64,000 bases of DNA from VRUE01 sp036271315 (GCA_036271315.1 DATBAV010000042.1:62001-126000); one strand, 5' to 3'. Positions 16,031 to 25,049 are shown, counted from the stretch's first letter. Numbers and translations: made by a program. The notes: generated from the letters alone by a model not told the origin.

Positions 16031-17314
16031 ATGAGCGTCGCATCGCAGAGCCTGATGGACAACGTCACCTACGAGGATCTCTACAAGCGCTGGGAGCACG
16101 GCAACTGGAGCGCCTACGACATCGACCTCTCCGCCGACAAGGCCGGCTGGCAGAACCTCAGTGACATCCAGCGACGCTCGGCGATGTGGATCTACTCGAT
16201 GTTCTTCTATGGCGAGGATCGCGTCGCCGACACCCTCGCCCCCTACATCACCGCCGCCCCGACCGAGGAGCAGTCCTACTTCCTCGCCACCCAGCAGGTC
16301 GACGAGGTGCGCCACTCGATCTTCTTCCATCGCTTCTTCAAGGAGGTGATCGGCGTCGGCGGCGATTCGATCGAGCAGACCCTCTCCGCCACCCTGCCGC
16401 AGCTCAATTGGGGCTACCGCGGCATCTTCGACCGCCTCGACGTGATGGCCGAGGAACTGCGCAAGGACCGCTCGCTGCCCAAGTACGCGCAGGCGATCAC
16501 GCTCTACCACCTGATCGTCGAGGGCTCGCTGGCCCAGCCTGGCCAGCACTTCATCGAGGACTTCTTCGCCTCCGAAGACACGATGCCCGGCTTCAGCTCC
16601 GGCATGGCCAACGTCTCGCGCGACGAGCAGCGCCACATCGGCTTCGGCGTCAAGGTCCTCTCCGAGCTGCTGGGCGAAGGCACGCCCGGCTGGGAGGAGA
16701 ACCGCGCCGCCGTGGTCGAGCTGCTGCGCGAAGTCCTGCCCTACGGCCCGGCGGTCTTCTACCCGCCCAACTTCGACCGCGAGTACACCGAGTGCTACGG
16801 CTTCTCGCTCGAGGACATCTTCGGCTTCGGCCTCAAACTGATCCGCCAACGCTGGCGCACGATCGGCTACCCAACCGAGGAGATGCCGCCCGGCGTCTTC
16901 CCCTTCGACCCCGAGGCCTCGGCCGAGGACGTCGCCAAGAACCAGGTCAAGCTGATGGAAGCCGGCATCCTCGGCCCGCCCGAGGCGGTTCCGCAGGCCG
17001 ATCCCGAGATGCAGCGCCTCTACTTCGACGTGGTCAAGCGCGCCGCCAACCCCAAGGCTGCCAACGGCTCCCCTCTCGTCTATCAGTGGCGCTTCACCGA
17101 CGCCGACCCCTGGCACGTAGTGATCGACAACGGCTCGACCCGGGCGGAACCTGGCGAGGCGCCGAATCCGACGCTGACGCTGGAGGCCAAATGGGCGGAC
17201 TTCGTCGGCATGAGCAAGCCTGACGCCAACCCGCTGAAGATGGTCCTCACCCGTCGCATCCGTCCCCGCGGCTCGATCCGCGAGATCGCTCGCATGCGCA
17301 AGGTCTTCGGCTAG
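16031..17314 (+). CDS. R2/ferritin-like di-iron protein fused to SCP2 sterol-carrier domain
   Basis: 427 aa, AAAGGAGAGAG before ATG. Residues about 1-310 are a ribonucleotide reductase R2-like four-helix fold with all di-iron ligand positions: Glu in FFYGEDRV, ExxH in DEVRHS, Glu in LIVEGSLAQ, ExxH in DEQRHI. Residues about 320-427 look like an SCP2 lipid-binding domain (VVIDNGSTRAEPGEAPNPTL, WADFVGMSKPDANPLKM, RIRPRGSIREIARM). No large subunit (nrdA) is nearby and it follows an acyl-CoA synthetase, so oxidation of a lipid carried by the SCP2 domain is more likely than nucleotide reduction. Its stop shares CTAG with the convergent amidase stop. Confidence 0.82.
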   Translation: MSVASQSLMDNVTYEDLYKRWEHGNWSAYDIDLSADKAGWQNLSDIQRRSAMWIYSMFFYGEDRVADTLAPYITAAPTEEQSYFLATQQVDEVRHSIFFHRFFKEVIGVGGDSIEQTLSATLPQLNWGYRGIFDRLDVMAEELRKDRSLPKYAQAITLYHLIVEGSLAQPGQHFIEDFFASEDTMPGFSSGMANVSRDEQRHIGFGVKVLSELLGEGTPGWEENRAAVVELLREVLPYGPAVFYPPNFDREYTECYGFSLEDIFGFGLKLIRQRWRTIGYPTEEMPPGVFPFDPEASAEDVAKNQVKLMEAGILGPPEAVPQADPEMQRLYFDVVKRAANPKAANGSPLVYQWRFTDADPWHVVIDNGSTRAEPGEAPNPTLTLEAKWADFVGMSKPDANPLKMVLTRRIRPRGSIREIARMRKVFG

Positions 17315-18717
17315 GAGACCGGCGGGCGGGCTTCGTCCCAGGGGCGCTCGGCCTCGAGCTGGCCGGCGAGGGAGAGCAGGGTTGCCTCCTCGCCGGGGCG
17401 GCCGATGACCTGGACGGCTAGCGGCATGCCGTCGGCGGCGAAGCCGGCCGGGACCGACATCGCCGGGTTGCCGAGATGGTTCCAGGGCACGCAGTAGGGA
17501 TAGAAGCGGCTCATGCCGAGCACGGTGCGCAGGGCGCCCTGGCCCTCCCAGCGGCGGATCGGCAGCGCCGTGCCGCCCATCACCGGCGTGATCAGGAGGT
17601 CGAAGGAGTCGAAGAGCGCGTTGACGCGGGCGACGTCGGCCTCGCGGCCGCGCAGGGCGCGCTCGTAGATCCCGTCGGGGATCGCGCGACCCAGCCGGCC
17701 GAAGCCGCGGGTGCGCCGTTCCAGCCGCTCGGGATGCGGCACTTCGGCGACGGTGTCGGCGACCCCGCGCAGGAAGCGCGGCGTGATGTTGTTGCCGATC
17801 CCAGCCCAGGCGGGATCCTGCTGGGCGACCTCGTGGCCGAGCGAGCGCATCAGCTCGGCCGCGTCGAAGACGGCCTGCTTGACGTCGTCCGAGACGATCG
17901 GCGGCGCGGCGGCGCGCGGCGCCAGGGTCGAGTAGGCGACCCGCAGCTTGCCGGGCGGCGTCTTCGCCGACTCGACGAAGGGCCGCTCGGGCGGCGGCGG
18001 CGCGCCGGGCTCCGAGGAACCGCCCGAGGTGATGTCGAGCCAGAGCGCCGTGTCGAGCACGTTGCGGCTGAGGCAGCCGAGCACGGCGAGCCCGTGCCAG
18101 CCGTCCTCGAGCGGCGCCAGGGAGATCCGGCCGCGTGAAGGCTTCAGCCCGAAGAGGCCACAGGAGGCGGCCGGCAGGCGGATCGAGCCGCCACCGTCGC
18201 CGGCGGAGGCGATCGGCACCAGTCCGGCGGCCACGGCCGCGCCAGACCCGCCACTCGACCCGGCCGGGCTGCGCTGCAGGTTCCAGGGGTTGCGGGTGAC
18301 GCCGTAGGTGGCCGACTCGGTGAAGCCACAGATCGCCAGCTCGGGCAGCTGCGTCAGGCCGACGACGATCGCGCCCGCCTCGCGCAGCCGGCGAACCATC
18401 TCGCAGTCGGCGCTCGCCGGCTCGGTGAAGGCGTCGGTGCCGTGCATGTTGACCTCGCCGACCACGTCGACTTCGTCCTTGATCGCGATCGGCACCCCGA
18501 GCAGCGGCCGCTCATCCCCGCCCTTCAGCCGCGCTTCGGCCTGCTCGGCCTCGAGCAGCGCCCGCTCGTCGAGCACCTTGCGGAACGAGTTCAGCTGCGG
18601 GTCGAGGCGAGCGATCCGGTCGAGGCAGAGCTGAACGAGCTCTTTCGGCGAGGCCTCGCCGGCCCGCACCATCTCCGCCTGCTTCGCCGCGCCCACAAAA
18701 GCGAGATCGTCACTCAT
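17311..18717 (-). CDS. amidase (amidase signature family)
   Basis: 468 aa from ATG at 18717 (MSDDLAFVGAAKQAEMV). Catalytic Lys in VPIAIKDEVD, then SPAGSSGGSGAAVAAGLVP and the cis-Ser/Ser segment SAGDGGGSIRLPAA, completing the Ser-cisSer-Lys triad. C-terminal LGNPAMSVPAGFAADGMPLAVQVIGRPGEE is typical. Hydrolyses an amide of unknown identity. It overlaps the R2-SCP2 gene by four bases, CTAG, which contains both stop codons. Confidence 0.92.
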   Translation of the reverse strand: MSDDLAFVGAAKQAEMVRAGEASPKELVQLCLDRIARLDPQLNSFRKVLDERALLEAEQAEARLKGGDERPLLGVPIAIKDEVDVVGEVNMHGTDAFTEPASADCEMVRRLREAGAIVVGLTQLPELAICGFTESATYGVTRNPWNLQRSPAGSSGGSGAAVAAGLVPIASAGDGGGSIRLPAASCGLFGLKPSRGRISLAPLEDGWHGLAVLGCLSRNVLDTALWLDITSGGSSEPGAPPPPERPFVESAKTPPGKLRVAYSTLAPRAAAPPIVSDDVKQAVFDAAELMRSLGHEVAQQDPAWAGIGNNITPRFLRGVADTVAEVPHPERLERRTRGFGRLGRAIPDGIYERALRGREADVARVNALFDSFDLLITPVMGGTALPIRRWEGQGALRTVLGMSRFYPYCVPWNHLGNPAMSVPAGFAADGMPLAVQVIGRPGEEATLLSLAGQLEAERPWDEARPPVS

Positions 18718-18771
18718 ACCGCCAGCGTATTGCCCAGCCCGTCGCAGTTGTCTGCACATAGCATTCGTCTC

Positions 18772-19782
18772 GTGTCCGACAAGGCCAATACCGCCTACAG
18801 ACTCGCCGGCATTTCACCTGAGGCCTATCGTCATCCGCTCGACCGGGCAGCCACCGCCGCGTTGCAGCGCATTCCACATTTCGACAGCGTCATGCGGCGG
18901 CTTCTCGGGCTTGGCGTCGATCGGATTGCCCGGGCCAGCCTCATGGCCGGAGCGGTGCGACTCGGCGAGAACCAGCTTCCCCATGTCTGGCGACTACACG
19001 AGGCCGTTTTCGAAGCCCTCGATGTGGATGACGTACCCGAGCTCTATCTGCAGCAGGATCCGACGGTAAATGCAATGGCTGGTGGCACTCTGCGGCCGAA
19101 GATCGTGGTCAATTCCCGCTTGATCGATGTCCTGGATGAAACGAGCCTGAAGGCCATCCTCGGTCACGAGGCCGCCCACGTCCACTGCAATCACGTCCTT
19201 TATGGAACCGTGTTGGGTTACCTGGGCAGATTCGCCGCCGCGACGATGCCCGCCGCACTTGCCGGCCTGCCGGTATTGGCGATCTCTCATGCTCTGCTCG
19301 GCTGGTCGAGGGCAGCCGAGTTCAGCTCCGACCGCGGCGCCGCCCTCGCCACCAGAGACCCCGACTCGGTTTGCCAGGCGCTGATGACGATAACGGCGGG
19401 AACCGCAGCCCAACACCTCAATCTCGATGCGTTCGTCGACCAAGGTTTGGAATACGAAGCCGACGGCTCCAGCACGATCCGCCGCCTGGCAGATATTCAG
19501 TCCACGCATCCCTTGACCATCCGTCGAGTTCAAGCCCTCCTGGACTGGGTCGGCTCCGGCGAATACGAGCGCCTAATCGCAGGCGACTACATCAAGCGCG
19601 GCGAAGAGGGCGTCTTCCGCGACGAGGTCGACCAGGCGGCCCAGCGCTACGCCGAACAACTCGATCGCCTTGCGCTCGACAGCGACGAATCGCTCGACGA
19701 AATGGACGATGAAATGGGCGCTTGGCTCGAGAGGACAGACGCCCAAGACCTCGGCGACGACCCTAGCAACGCCCTTGACTGA
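18772..19782 (+). CDS. M48 family metallopeptidase
   Basis: 336 aa from GTG at 18772. HEAAH (about 132-136, HExxH zinc site) within ILGHEAAHVHCNH, and the third ligand Glu in SRAAEFSSDRGA. Two hydrophobic segments lie between them (LGRFAAATMPAALAGLPVLAISHALLG), as in membrane-associated M48 proteases. Also STHPLTIRRVQAL, a family-typical block. The C-terminal 60 residues are very acidic. Divergent from the amidase with a 54-bp spacer. A role in membrane protein quality control is inferred. Confidence 0.88.
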   Translation: MSDKANTAYRLAGISPEAYRHPLDRAATAALQRIPHFDSVMRRLLGLGVDRIARASLMAGAVRLGENQLPHVWRLHEAVFEALDVDDVPELYLQQDPTVNAMAGGTLRPKIVVNSRLIDVLDETSLKAILGHEAAHVHCNHVLYGTVLGYLGRFAAATMPAALAGLPVLAISHALLGWSRAAEFSSDRGAALATRDPDSVCQALMTITAGTAAQHLNLDAFVDQGLEYEADGSSTIRRLADIQSTHPLTIRRVQALLDWVGSGEYERLIAGDYIKRGEEGVFRDEVDQAAQRYAEQLDRLALDSDESLDEMDDEMGAWLERTDAQDLGDDPSNALD

Positions 19783-19834
19783 TCAACGACACAAGGCTTG
19801 GGAGTCTTGCACCGAGCTCCGCCCGTCGTGGTTA

Positions 19835-20671
19835 CTACGTCGAAGTCCGAGATGACACCAGCGCGGTAGCGGCGCTGACGAAGAGTAGAACCGCGCTCAG
19901 AAAGCAGATCAGTGCTGCGATCCCGATGCCCGCGATCACGAGGATCACTCCGATGATCAGTGCGCCCACGGCAAATACCCCGCGCAGAAATGCTTTCCTC
20001 GCGCGGCGGCCACCCTCCGCGACGATGCGTGTGGTGAACTCGGCGGTCTGCTTCGTCACGTTTGAAGCCGTTTTCACTGCGGCGGTCTGGGCCGGACTTG
20101 ACAGGCCTCGAAACGCAGCGTTGATCTCGCTGCGCGTCCGCGCGACCAATATCTGTGCCTCCGCGGTTTTGTACTCCCCGCCGGTGATCCGACCTTCGTC
20201 GGATGCCTTCTTGAGAAGATCGACCGCTTCATCGCGGTCTTGCCGCGAGATGCGGCGCTCGGTCGACGGCGCGCTGACTGCAAGAGCAGGGAGATCAACA
20301 AAGACCTTGGTGATGTCATTCAGCGTCTTGGACGCTTCCACGAGACCGACGCGCGCCAATTCCTCGTCTGCACTCAGATTGCCCAGCGAACAGTGCATTT
20401 TGAGGCGGCGAATGGCGTCGTCGCGGTCGGCCGCAGAGGCACGAAGATCTCCATCACTGAGTTGACGGTTGCCAGAGTCCAGTCCTACCAGCGAGGCCTC
20501 TAGTTGTTGCCGATTTATCGCCAGGCGAATCTTCCGCAGTCGAAGCTGGAGCTCATCGTCGCCCCTGATGAAACCTTCCGCGGCAAGTTGCTTGGCGCGG
20601 GCCGTGGCGCGCTCGCGATCAAGGTCGGAGACGCGAGCATCGCCGGGTGGCTTCCGAAATCGATCAAGCAT
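19835..20671 (-). CDS. membrane protein with three tandem DUF1707/SHOCT-like repeats
   Basis: 278 aa from ATG at 20671 (MLDRFRKPPGDARVSD); an upstream start at 20749 is possible. Three copies of a short helical repeat: ARVSDLDRERATARAKQL..GFIRGDDEL (about 13-65), RASAADRDDAIRRLKMHCSLGNLSADEEL (about 75-130), and RRISRQDRDEAVDLLKKASDEGRITGGEY (about 140-190). The C-terminus has two membrane segments (FAVGALIIGVILVIAGIGI, ALICFLSAVLLFVSAATAL). DUF1707 proteins usually carry one copy at the N-terminus; three is unusual. Divergent from the hydrolase gene. Confidence 0.75.
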   Translation of the reverse strand: MLDRFRKPPGDARVSDLDRERATARAKQLAAEGFIRGDDELQLRLRKIRLAINRQQLEASLVGLDSGNRQLSDGDLRASAADRDDAIRRLKMHCSLGNLSADEELARVGLVEASKTLNDITKVFVDLPALAVSAPSTERRISRQDRDEAVDLLKKASDEGRITGGEYKTAEAQILVARTRSEINAAFRGLSSPAQTAAVKTASNVTKQTAEFTTRIVAEGGRRARKAFLRGVFAVGALIIGVILVIAGIGIAALICFLSAVLLFVSAATALVSSRTST

Positions 20672-20758
20672 GCCGCGGCACCTTACCGTGTTGGTATCTG
20701 TTTGTTCCTCAAGCCAATCGAACACACTGTTCGTCCCCCCCCGTGACATACTTTCCGC

Positions 20759-22087
20759 GTGGAGGCGTCAGGCGAGTCCCTTGAGGGAGTTGAGCTTTTT
20801 GAGGTCTCCCGAGATCCTCGGACCGCCGCTCCAGACGCCGGTTTCGAGAGCGCCAATGTCTGCCGAGTCGCCGCGTTGTCCTCACTTCTAGGCGGCGACC
20901 AACGCGCTATCGAGGGACTGAGTGCTGAACTCGAACAACTCGGTTTTCCGCCTGGGCTGAGCACGGGCGAGCAGAACTGGCGCGATGTGGATCCTGTCGA
21001 TCTTGTCTTTGGCCGTGGCTTTCAGGACTTCGCCACCGAGGGCGCCGAACGCGTGAGGCAATGGCACCGGATCACGGAAAACGACGATCCCCGAGCGGGC
21101 TTTGGATTCCTGGTCGAAGTCCTGGGAAGCCAACTCGAGCGTGAGTCGGCCGCAGCCAGCGCCGCGATATGGCGACTCCTGTCTCACTACCCGGGATCGA
21201 CGAGGACGCTCCCTTCGAGGATGCGGTGGGCACGATGGGCCGAGCTGCTCATCGACACAGGCCCGGCGTGGCCCCTTGAGTTTCCCATTGGTCCGAGGGA
21301 AGGCTCCGAGGGACCTCGTTTCGTTGGCTGGGATGGTGAGAGCTGGGGTGCGGTCTTCAACCAAAACATGAGGGATATAGGCGACTCGACCGAAGAGGCG
21401 ATCACCCTGCTCCTCCTGACTCGAATGCGGCTCGATCTTGCCCTGCGCTCTCCAGACCAAGTAACAAGGTCACTCGCGCACGCGGCTCTGGCGCCGGCGC
21501 CAGTCGATCATGCGCCCCCACCGGGCGAGCCTGTCGGTGAATCGGCCAGGGCCGAAGAGGTCTCAACGATGATCCACGGCACCTGGGGCTGGAAGGGAAG
21601 TTGGTGGCGGCCCGGCGGAGACTTCCACGAATTCATTCTCAAAGAGCACCGGCCCAATCTCTACAGCCGAGGCGGTCGATTCAGCTGGAGTGGCGCATAC
21701 AGTGAGAATCAGCGCGAACGTGCGGCACGCGACTTCTTGGAATGGACCGAAGACCTCGCCCCGGGTGGCCTGCAGAGCGTCTTCGCGCATAGCTACGGCG
21801 GTGAGATCGCAGCGCGGGCACGGCTGGAGGGGACGCCGATTAAGGAGTTGGTTCTTCTCAGCGTCCCGGTCGGCGATCGCGTTGAAGCGGCGGCCGGCTT
21901 GCTTCCTCGCGTCGTCGACATCAGACTCGACTTCGATCCGGTCTTGGCCCTAGCCCGGAGTGGTCAGCGGCTGCCGTCCGCACCGAATACCACGGTGATT
22001 TTCCTCGGCTGGCGCCTGGGCCACAGCGCCTCTCACAGTGCGGCTGTGTGGAGTCAAGAGGATGTGGCGCGCCAAGCTGGGATCTAG
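20759..22087 (+). CDS. uncharacterised protein with alpha/beta-hydrolase-like C-terminal domain
   Basis: 442 aa, GTG start. The N-terminal 250 residues have no motif I recognise and are rich in Trp and Arg (MRWARWAELLIDTGPAWPLEFP). From about 255 on: TMIHGTWGWKGSWW (oxyanion-type HGT), then nucleophile elbow AHSYGGE near residue 344 (variant of G-x-S-x-G), VLLSVPVGDRVEA and a candidate catalytic His in GHSASHSAAVW. Probable esterase or lipase. Shares a very short divergent promoter area with the triple-repeat membrane protein, so both may act together. Confidence 0.7.
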   Translation: MEASGESLEGVELFEVSRDPRTAAPDAGFESANVCRVAALSSLLGGDQRAIEGLSAELEQLGFPPGLSTGEQNWRDVDPVDLVFGRGFQDFATEGAERVRQWHRITENDDPRAGFGFLVEVLGSQLERESAAASAAIWRLLSHYPGSTRTLPSRMRWARWAELLIDTGPAWPLEFPIGPREGSEGPRFVGWDGESWGAVFNQNMRDIGDSTEEAITLLLLTRMRLDLALRSPDQVTRSLAHAALAPAPVDHAPPPGEPVGESARAEEVSTMIHGTWGWKGSWWRPGGDFHEFILKEHRPNLYSRGGRFSWSGAYSENQRERAARDFLEWTEDLAPGGLQSVFAHSYGGEIAARARLEGTPIKELVLLSVPVGDRVEAAAGLLPRVVDIRLDFDPVLALARSGQRLPSAPNTTVIFLGWRLGHSASHSAAVWSQEDVARQAGI

Positions 22088-22092
22088 TAAAG

Positions 22093-24291
22093 CTAAGGGG
22101 AGGAGGGCTCTGGCTCCGCGGCCCCGCTCTCGAAGCTGAGGTCGGGCAGCGCCCGATCGAGCCAGGAGGGCATCCACCAGTTCCAGCCGCCGAGCAGCTT
22201 CATCGCCGCCGGCACCAGGATCAGGCGGACCAGGGTCGCGTCGAGGGCGATCGCCACCGCGCAACCGAGGCCGAGCTCCTTGATCGAGGGCACACCGGTG
22301 AGGACGAAGACGGCGAAGACGCAGGTCATGATTAGCGCCGCCGAGGAGATCGTGCGGGCGCTGGTCGAGAGCCCTTCGGCGACGGCCCGTTCGTTGTCGC
22401 CGTGCTCGAGGTAGTGCTCGCGGATCCGCGACATCAGGAAGACCTCGTAGTCCATCGAGAGGCCGAAGACGATGGCGAAGATCAGCGGCACGTTGATCGT
22501 GTCCAGCGCGCCCTGGTTCTCGAAGCCGAGCAAGCTGTCGAACCAGCCCCACTGGAAGATCGCGACGAGGACGCCGAAGGCCGCCCCGATCGACAGCAGG
22601 TTCATCAGCACCGCCTTCAGCGGCAACAGCAGCGAGCGCAGCATCACCATCAGCACCAGGTAGCTGAGCGCGAGGACGAAGAGAACGATCTTCCACATCG
22701 AGCCGCTGATCTGAGCGCGGGCGTCCTGGCTGCGCGCGGTTTCGCCACCGACGTCGACGGGTGCGACACGGGCGAGCGCCGTAGCCGGGACGACGTTGTC
22801 GCGCAGCCGTTCGACCAGGGCGATGGTCGCGTCGGACTCGCTGGGAGCGCTCGGCGTGGCCTGGAACAGGACGCTGGAGCCGGAGAAGGCGGGCGGCGCC
22901 ACGGCGCTGACGCCGGGAGTCGAATCGATCGTGCGGGCGAAGCCAGCGATCGCCGCGCGGTCCTTGCGCGCCTGGCCGGCGCTGTCGAAGGAAGCGACCA
23001 TCAGCACCGGATCGGTGCCGCCGCCGAGCTGCTTGGAAGCGAGTTCGTTGCCGATCCGCACGTCGCTGTCCTTGGGGAACTGGGTCAGCGCCTGGGTCCC
23101 GGTTTCGATCGAGAGCAGCGGGATCGCCAGGGTCAGCAGCACGGCCGAGACCCCGATGACGGCGCGCCACGGATGCGCCATCACTCGCGCGGTCCAGCGC
23201 ACCCAGAAGGCCTCGCGATCGGGCCGCTCGCCGCGCCGGCGGAAGAAGCCGAGCGCCTTGGCGACGATCCCGCCCGGCAGCACGCGGTCGCCGAGCATCG
23301 CGATCAGCGCCGGCAGCAGCGTCGTCGCGGTCAGGATCGAGACCGCGACCACGGTCATCGCCCCCAGCGCCATCGAGCGCAGCGCCTGGTTATCGACCAT
23401 CCAGAGGCCGGCCAGCGAGACGATCACGGCGAGGCCGGAGAAGGCCACCGCCAGGCCCGAGGTGGAAAGAGCCTCGGCCCGTGCCGCCTCCGGATCGCGG
23501 CCGCGGGCGCGCTCCTCGCGGTAGCGGGCGAGGATGAAGAGCGAGTAGTCGATCGCCACCCCGATCCCGATCATCGAGGCCATGTTGGTGACGAAGACCG
23601 AGGTCTCGACCTGCAGCGAGATGAAGTAGATCAGCGCCCCGGTGACCATCACGCTGACGAAGCCGAGCACCAGTGGCAGCGCCGCGGCGGCGAGCGAGCC
23701 GAAGATGACGAGCAGGATGATCGCGACGATCGGGAAGCCACCGGCCTCCGCTTTGGAGAGGTCCTTCTTCGAGAGCTCCTGCATTCCGGCCCAGATCGTC
23801 GGCTGCCCGGCCATGTAGGTGGTGACGCCGTTGACGGCGGTGCCGGGGTCGAGGTCTTCGCGCAATTCGGCGGCCGAGTCGATCTGGCGGTCGGAGGACT
23901 GTTCGCTGTGCAGGGGCAGCATCGCCGTCCCGGTCCGCTGCAGCGCGACCTCGGCCCGGCTGGCCGTGGCCGGCGGCAGGGTCACCTTGTCGAGGCCGGC
24001 GACGGCGCGACGCACCCGGTCGATTGCGCTGGCGCGGGCGGCGGCACTTGCGCCCTCTTCGGCCTGCAGCAACACCGCGATGCCGCCAGTCTTGGCGCTG
24101 AAGTCGTCCTTGAGCGAGTCGCTGACCGCCTTCGACTGAGTGCCGGGAACGTCGAAGCCGCCTCCGGTCAGGTGATCGGTCTGATGCGAGGCGATCGGCA
24201 GCGCAACGGCAACGACCGCGATCCAAGCCGCCAGGACCCAGCGGCGCCGGCGCCCCAGGAATCCCGCGAGTCTGACCATGAAGTCACGCAT
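22093..24291 (-). CDS. MMPL family (RND-type) exporter
   Basis: 732 aa with the duplicated 6-TM MMPL plan: WVLAAWIAVVAVALPIA at the N-terminus, a large extracytoplasmic loop, GVAIDYSLFILARYREE in the first half and FGLSMDYEVFLMSRIREHYLEHGDNERAV in the second, plus ARTISSAALIMTCVFAVFVL. These proteins export lipids or other hydrophobic compounds using the proton gradient. It lies 122 bp downstream of a TetR gene on the same strand; an operator-like palindrome abuts its ATG. Confidence 0.93.
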   Translation of the reverse strand: MRDFMVRLAGFLGRRRRWVLAAWIAVVAVALPIASHQTDHLTGGGFDVPGTQSKAVSDSLKDDFSAKTGGIAVLLQAEEGASAAARASAIDRVRRAVAGLDKVTLPPATASRAEVALQRTGTAMLPLHSEQSSDRQIDSAAELREDLDPGTAVNGVTTYMAGQPTIWAGMQELSKKDLSKAEAGGFPIVAIILLVIFGSLAAAALPLVLGFVSVMVTGALIYFISLQVETSVFVTNMASMIGIGVAIDYSLFILARYREERARGRDPEAARAEALSTSGLAVAFSGLAVIVSLAGLWMVDNQALRSMALGAMTVVAVSILTATTLLPALIAMLGDRVLPGGIVAKALGFFRRRGERPDREAFWVRWTARVMAHPWRAVIGVSAVLLTLAIPLLSIETGTQALTQFPKDSDVRIGNELASKQLGGGTDPVLMVASFDSAGQARKDRAAIAGFARTIDSTPGVSAVAPPAFSGSSVLFQATPSAPSESDATIALVERLRDNVVPATALARVAPVDVGGETARSQDARAQISGSMWKIVLFVLALSYLVLMVMLRSLLLPLKAVLMNLLSIGAAFGVLVAIFQWGWFDSLLGFENQGALDTINVPLIFAIVFGLSMDYEVFLMSRIREHYLEHGDNERAVAEGLSTSARTISSAALIMTCVFAVFVLTGVPSIKELGLGCAVAIALDATLVRLILVPAAMKLLGGWNWWMPSWLDRALPDLSFESGAAEPEPSSP

Positions 24292-24305
24292 TGGCTGGAC
24301 AGCCA
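24292..24305. promoter_or_regulatory. operator-like palindrome at MMPL start
   Basis: TGGCTG-GA-CAGCCA, perfect 6-bp arms, lies immediately upstream of the MMPL ATG (complement of 24289-24291). The same core with a different 2-bp spacer occurs at 15965-15980. Position between the TetR-type gene and MMPL makes it a plausible binding site for that regulator. Confidence 0.5.
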
Positions 24306-24331
24306 GCTTTTCGAATCGACGTCTGCCCGTC

Positions 24332-24347
24332 TGTGAGTGCGATCACT
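24332..24347. promoter_or_regulatory. CRP-like site TGTGA-N6-TCACT
   Basis: TGTGAGTGCGATCACT fits the CRP/FNR-family consensus TGTGA-N6-TCACA with one mismatch and lies 41 bp upstream of the MMPL start. Similar sites are found at 51602-51617, upstream of the other MMPL operon, and at 50835-50850. Confidence 0.4.
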
Positions 24348-24413
24348 CCAAACGGTTCCCGCCGTGCGTTTGCCGTCCTACTCGTGGAGAAGGAGCAGTG
24401 CAGCCGGCGTGGG

Positions 24414-25022
24414 CTACTCGGAGATCAGCAGGTAACGGCCCGAGGCGGCGGCAACGGCCAGACCGCCGCTGATGTTGCGCTCGGTGTCGGAGAGTGCCTG
24501 CAGGGCGAAGCCGTCGGCGATCGCGAAGAGGAAGGAGACGATCTCCTCGGCGTCGTGGCGGAGCTTGAGTACGCCCTCCTGTTCCTTAGCGCGCAAGACG
24601 TCGGCGACGTGCGAGCGGGTGCGCTCGAAGAGCTGGCCGACCTCACGCTGGATCTCCGGGTTGCGGCGGCCGGCGCTGAAGAGCTCGTAGAGAAGCAGGA
24701 AGAAGGTTGGCTCGTTCTCGATCAGGTCGGTGAGGCTGGCGAGCAGGACGTCGATTACGTCGTCGACCGTCTCCGCCTTGGCCAGCGGTTCGTCGAGCCG
24801 CGCCACGCGGATCTCGGCGTCGCGGCGCACGACCTCGACCAACAAGCGCTCCTTGGTCCCGAAGTAGTAGTGGAGCAGGCCGCGGCTTACGCCCGCCTCG
24901 CGGGCAACGTGCTCGAAGGTCGAGCCGGCCGCACCGCGCTTGGCGACGCTGACCCGCATCGCATCAATGATGCGCTGCGCCTTCTCGCCACTGAGCTCAC
25001 GTTCCTTAGTCGCCGCCTCCAT
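24414..25022 (-). CDS. TetR family transcriptional regulator
   Basis: 202 aa. N-terminal HTH: IIDAMRVSVAKRGAAGSTFEHVAREAGVSRGLLHYYFGTKERLLVEVV (about 18-65), with the canonical YYFGTKE end of the recognition helix. The C-terminal ligand domain is divergent as usual. Probably represses the downstream MMPL exporter on the same strand and responds to a hydrophobic compound. An inverted-arm element lies just upstream of its start. Confidence 0.9.
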   Translation of the reverse strand: MEAATKERELSGEKAQRIIDAMRVSVAKRGAAGSTFEHVAREAGVSRGLLHYYFGTKERLLVEVVRRDAEIRVARLDEPLAKAETVDDVIDVLLASLTDLIENEPTFFLLLYELFSAGRRNPEIQREVGQLFERTRSHVADVLRAKEQEGVLKLRHDAEEIVSFLFAIADGFALQALSDTERNISGGLAVAAASGRYLLISE

Positions 25023-25049
25023 TAAGTCAGTTTACGTCGCCCAGGCGGA

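Noticed and set aside
15965..24305. Possibility that TGGCTG palindromes are parts of inverted-arm elements
   Set aside because: They are short, have no shared core around them, and are sited like operators.
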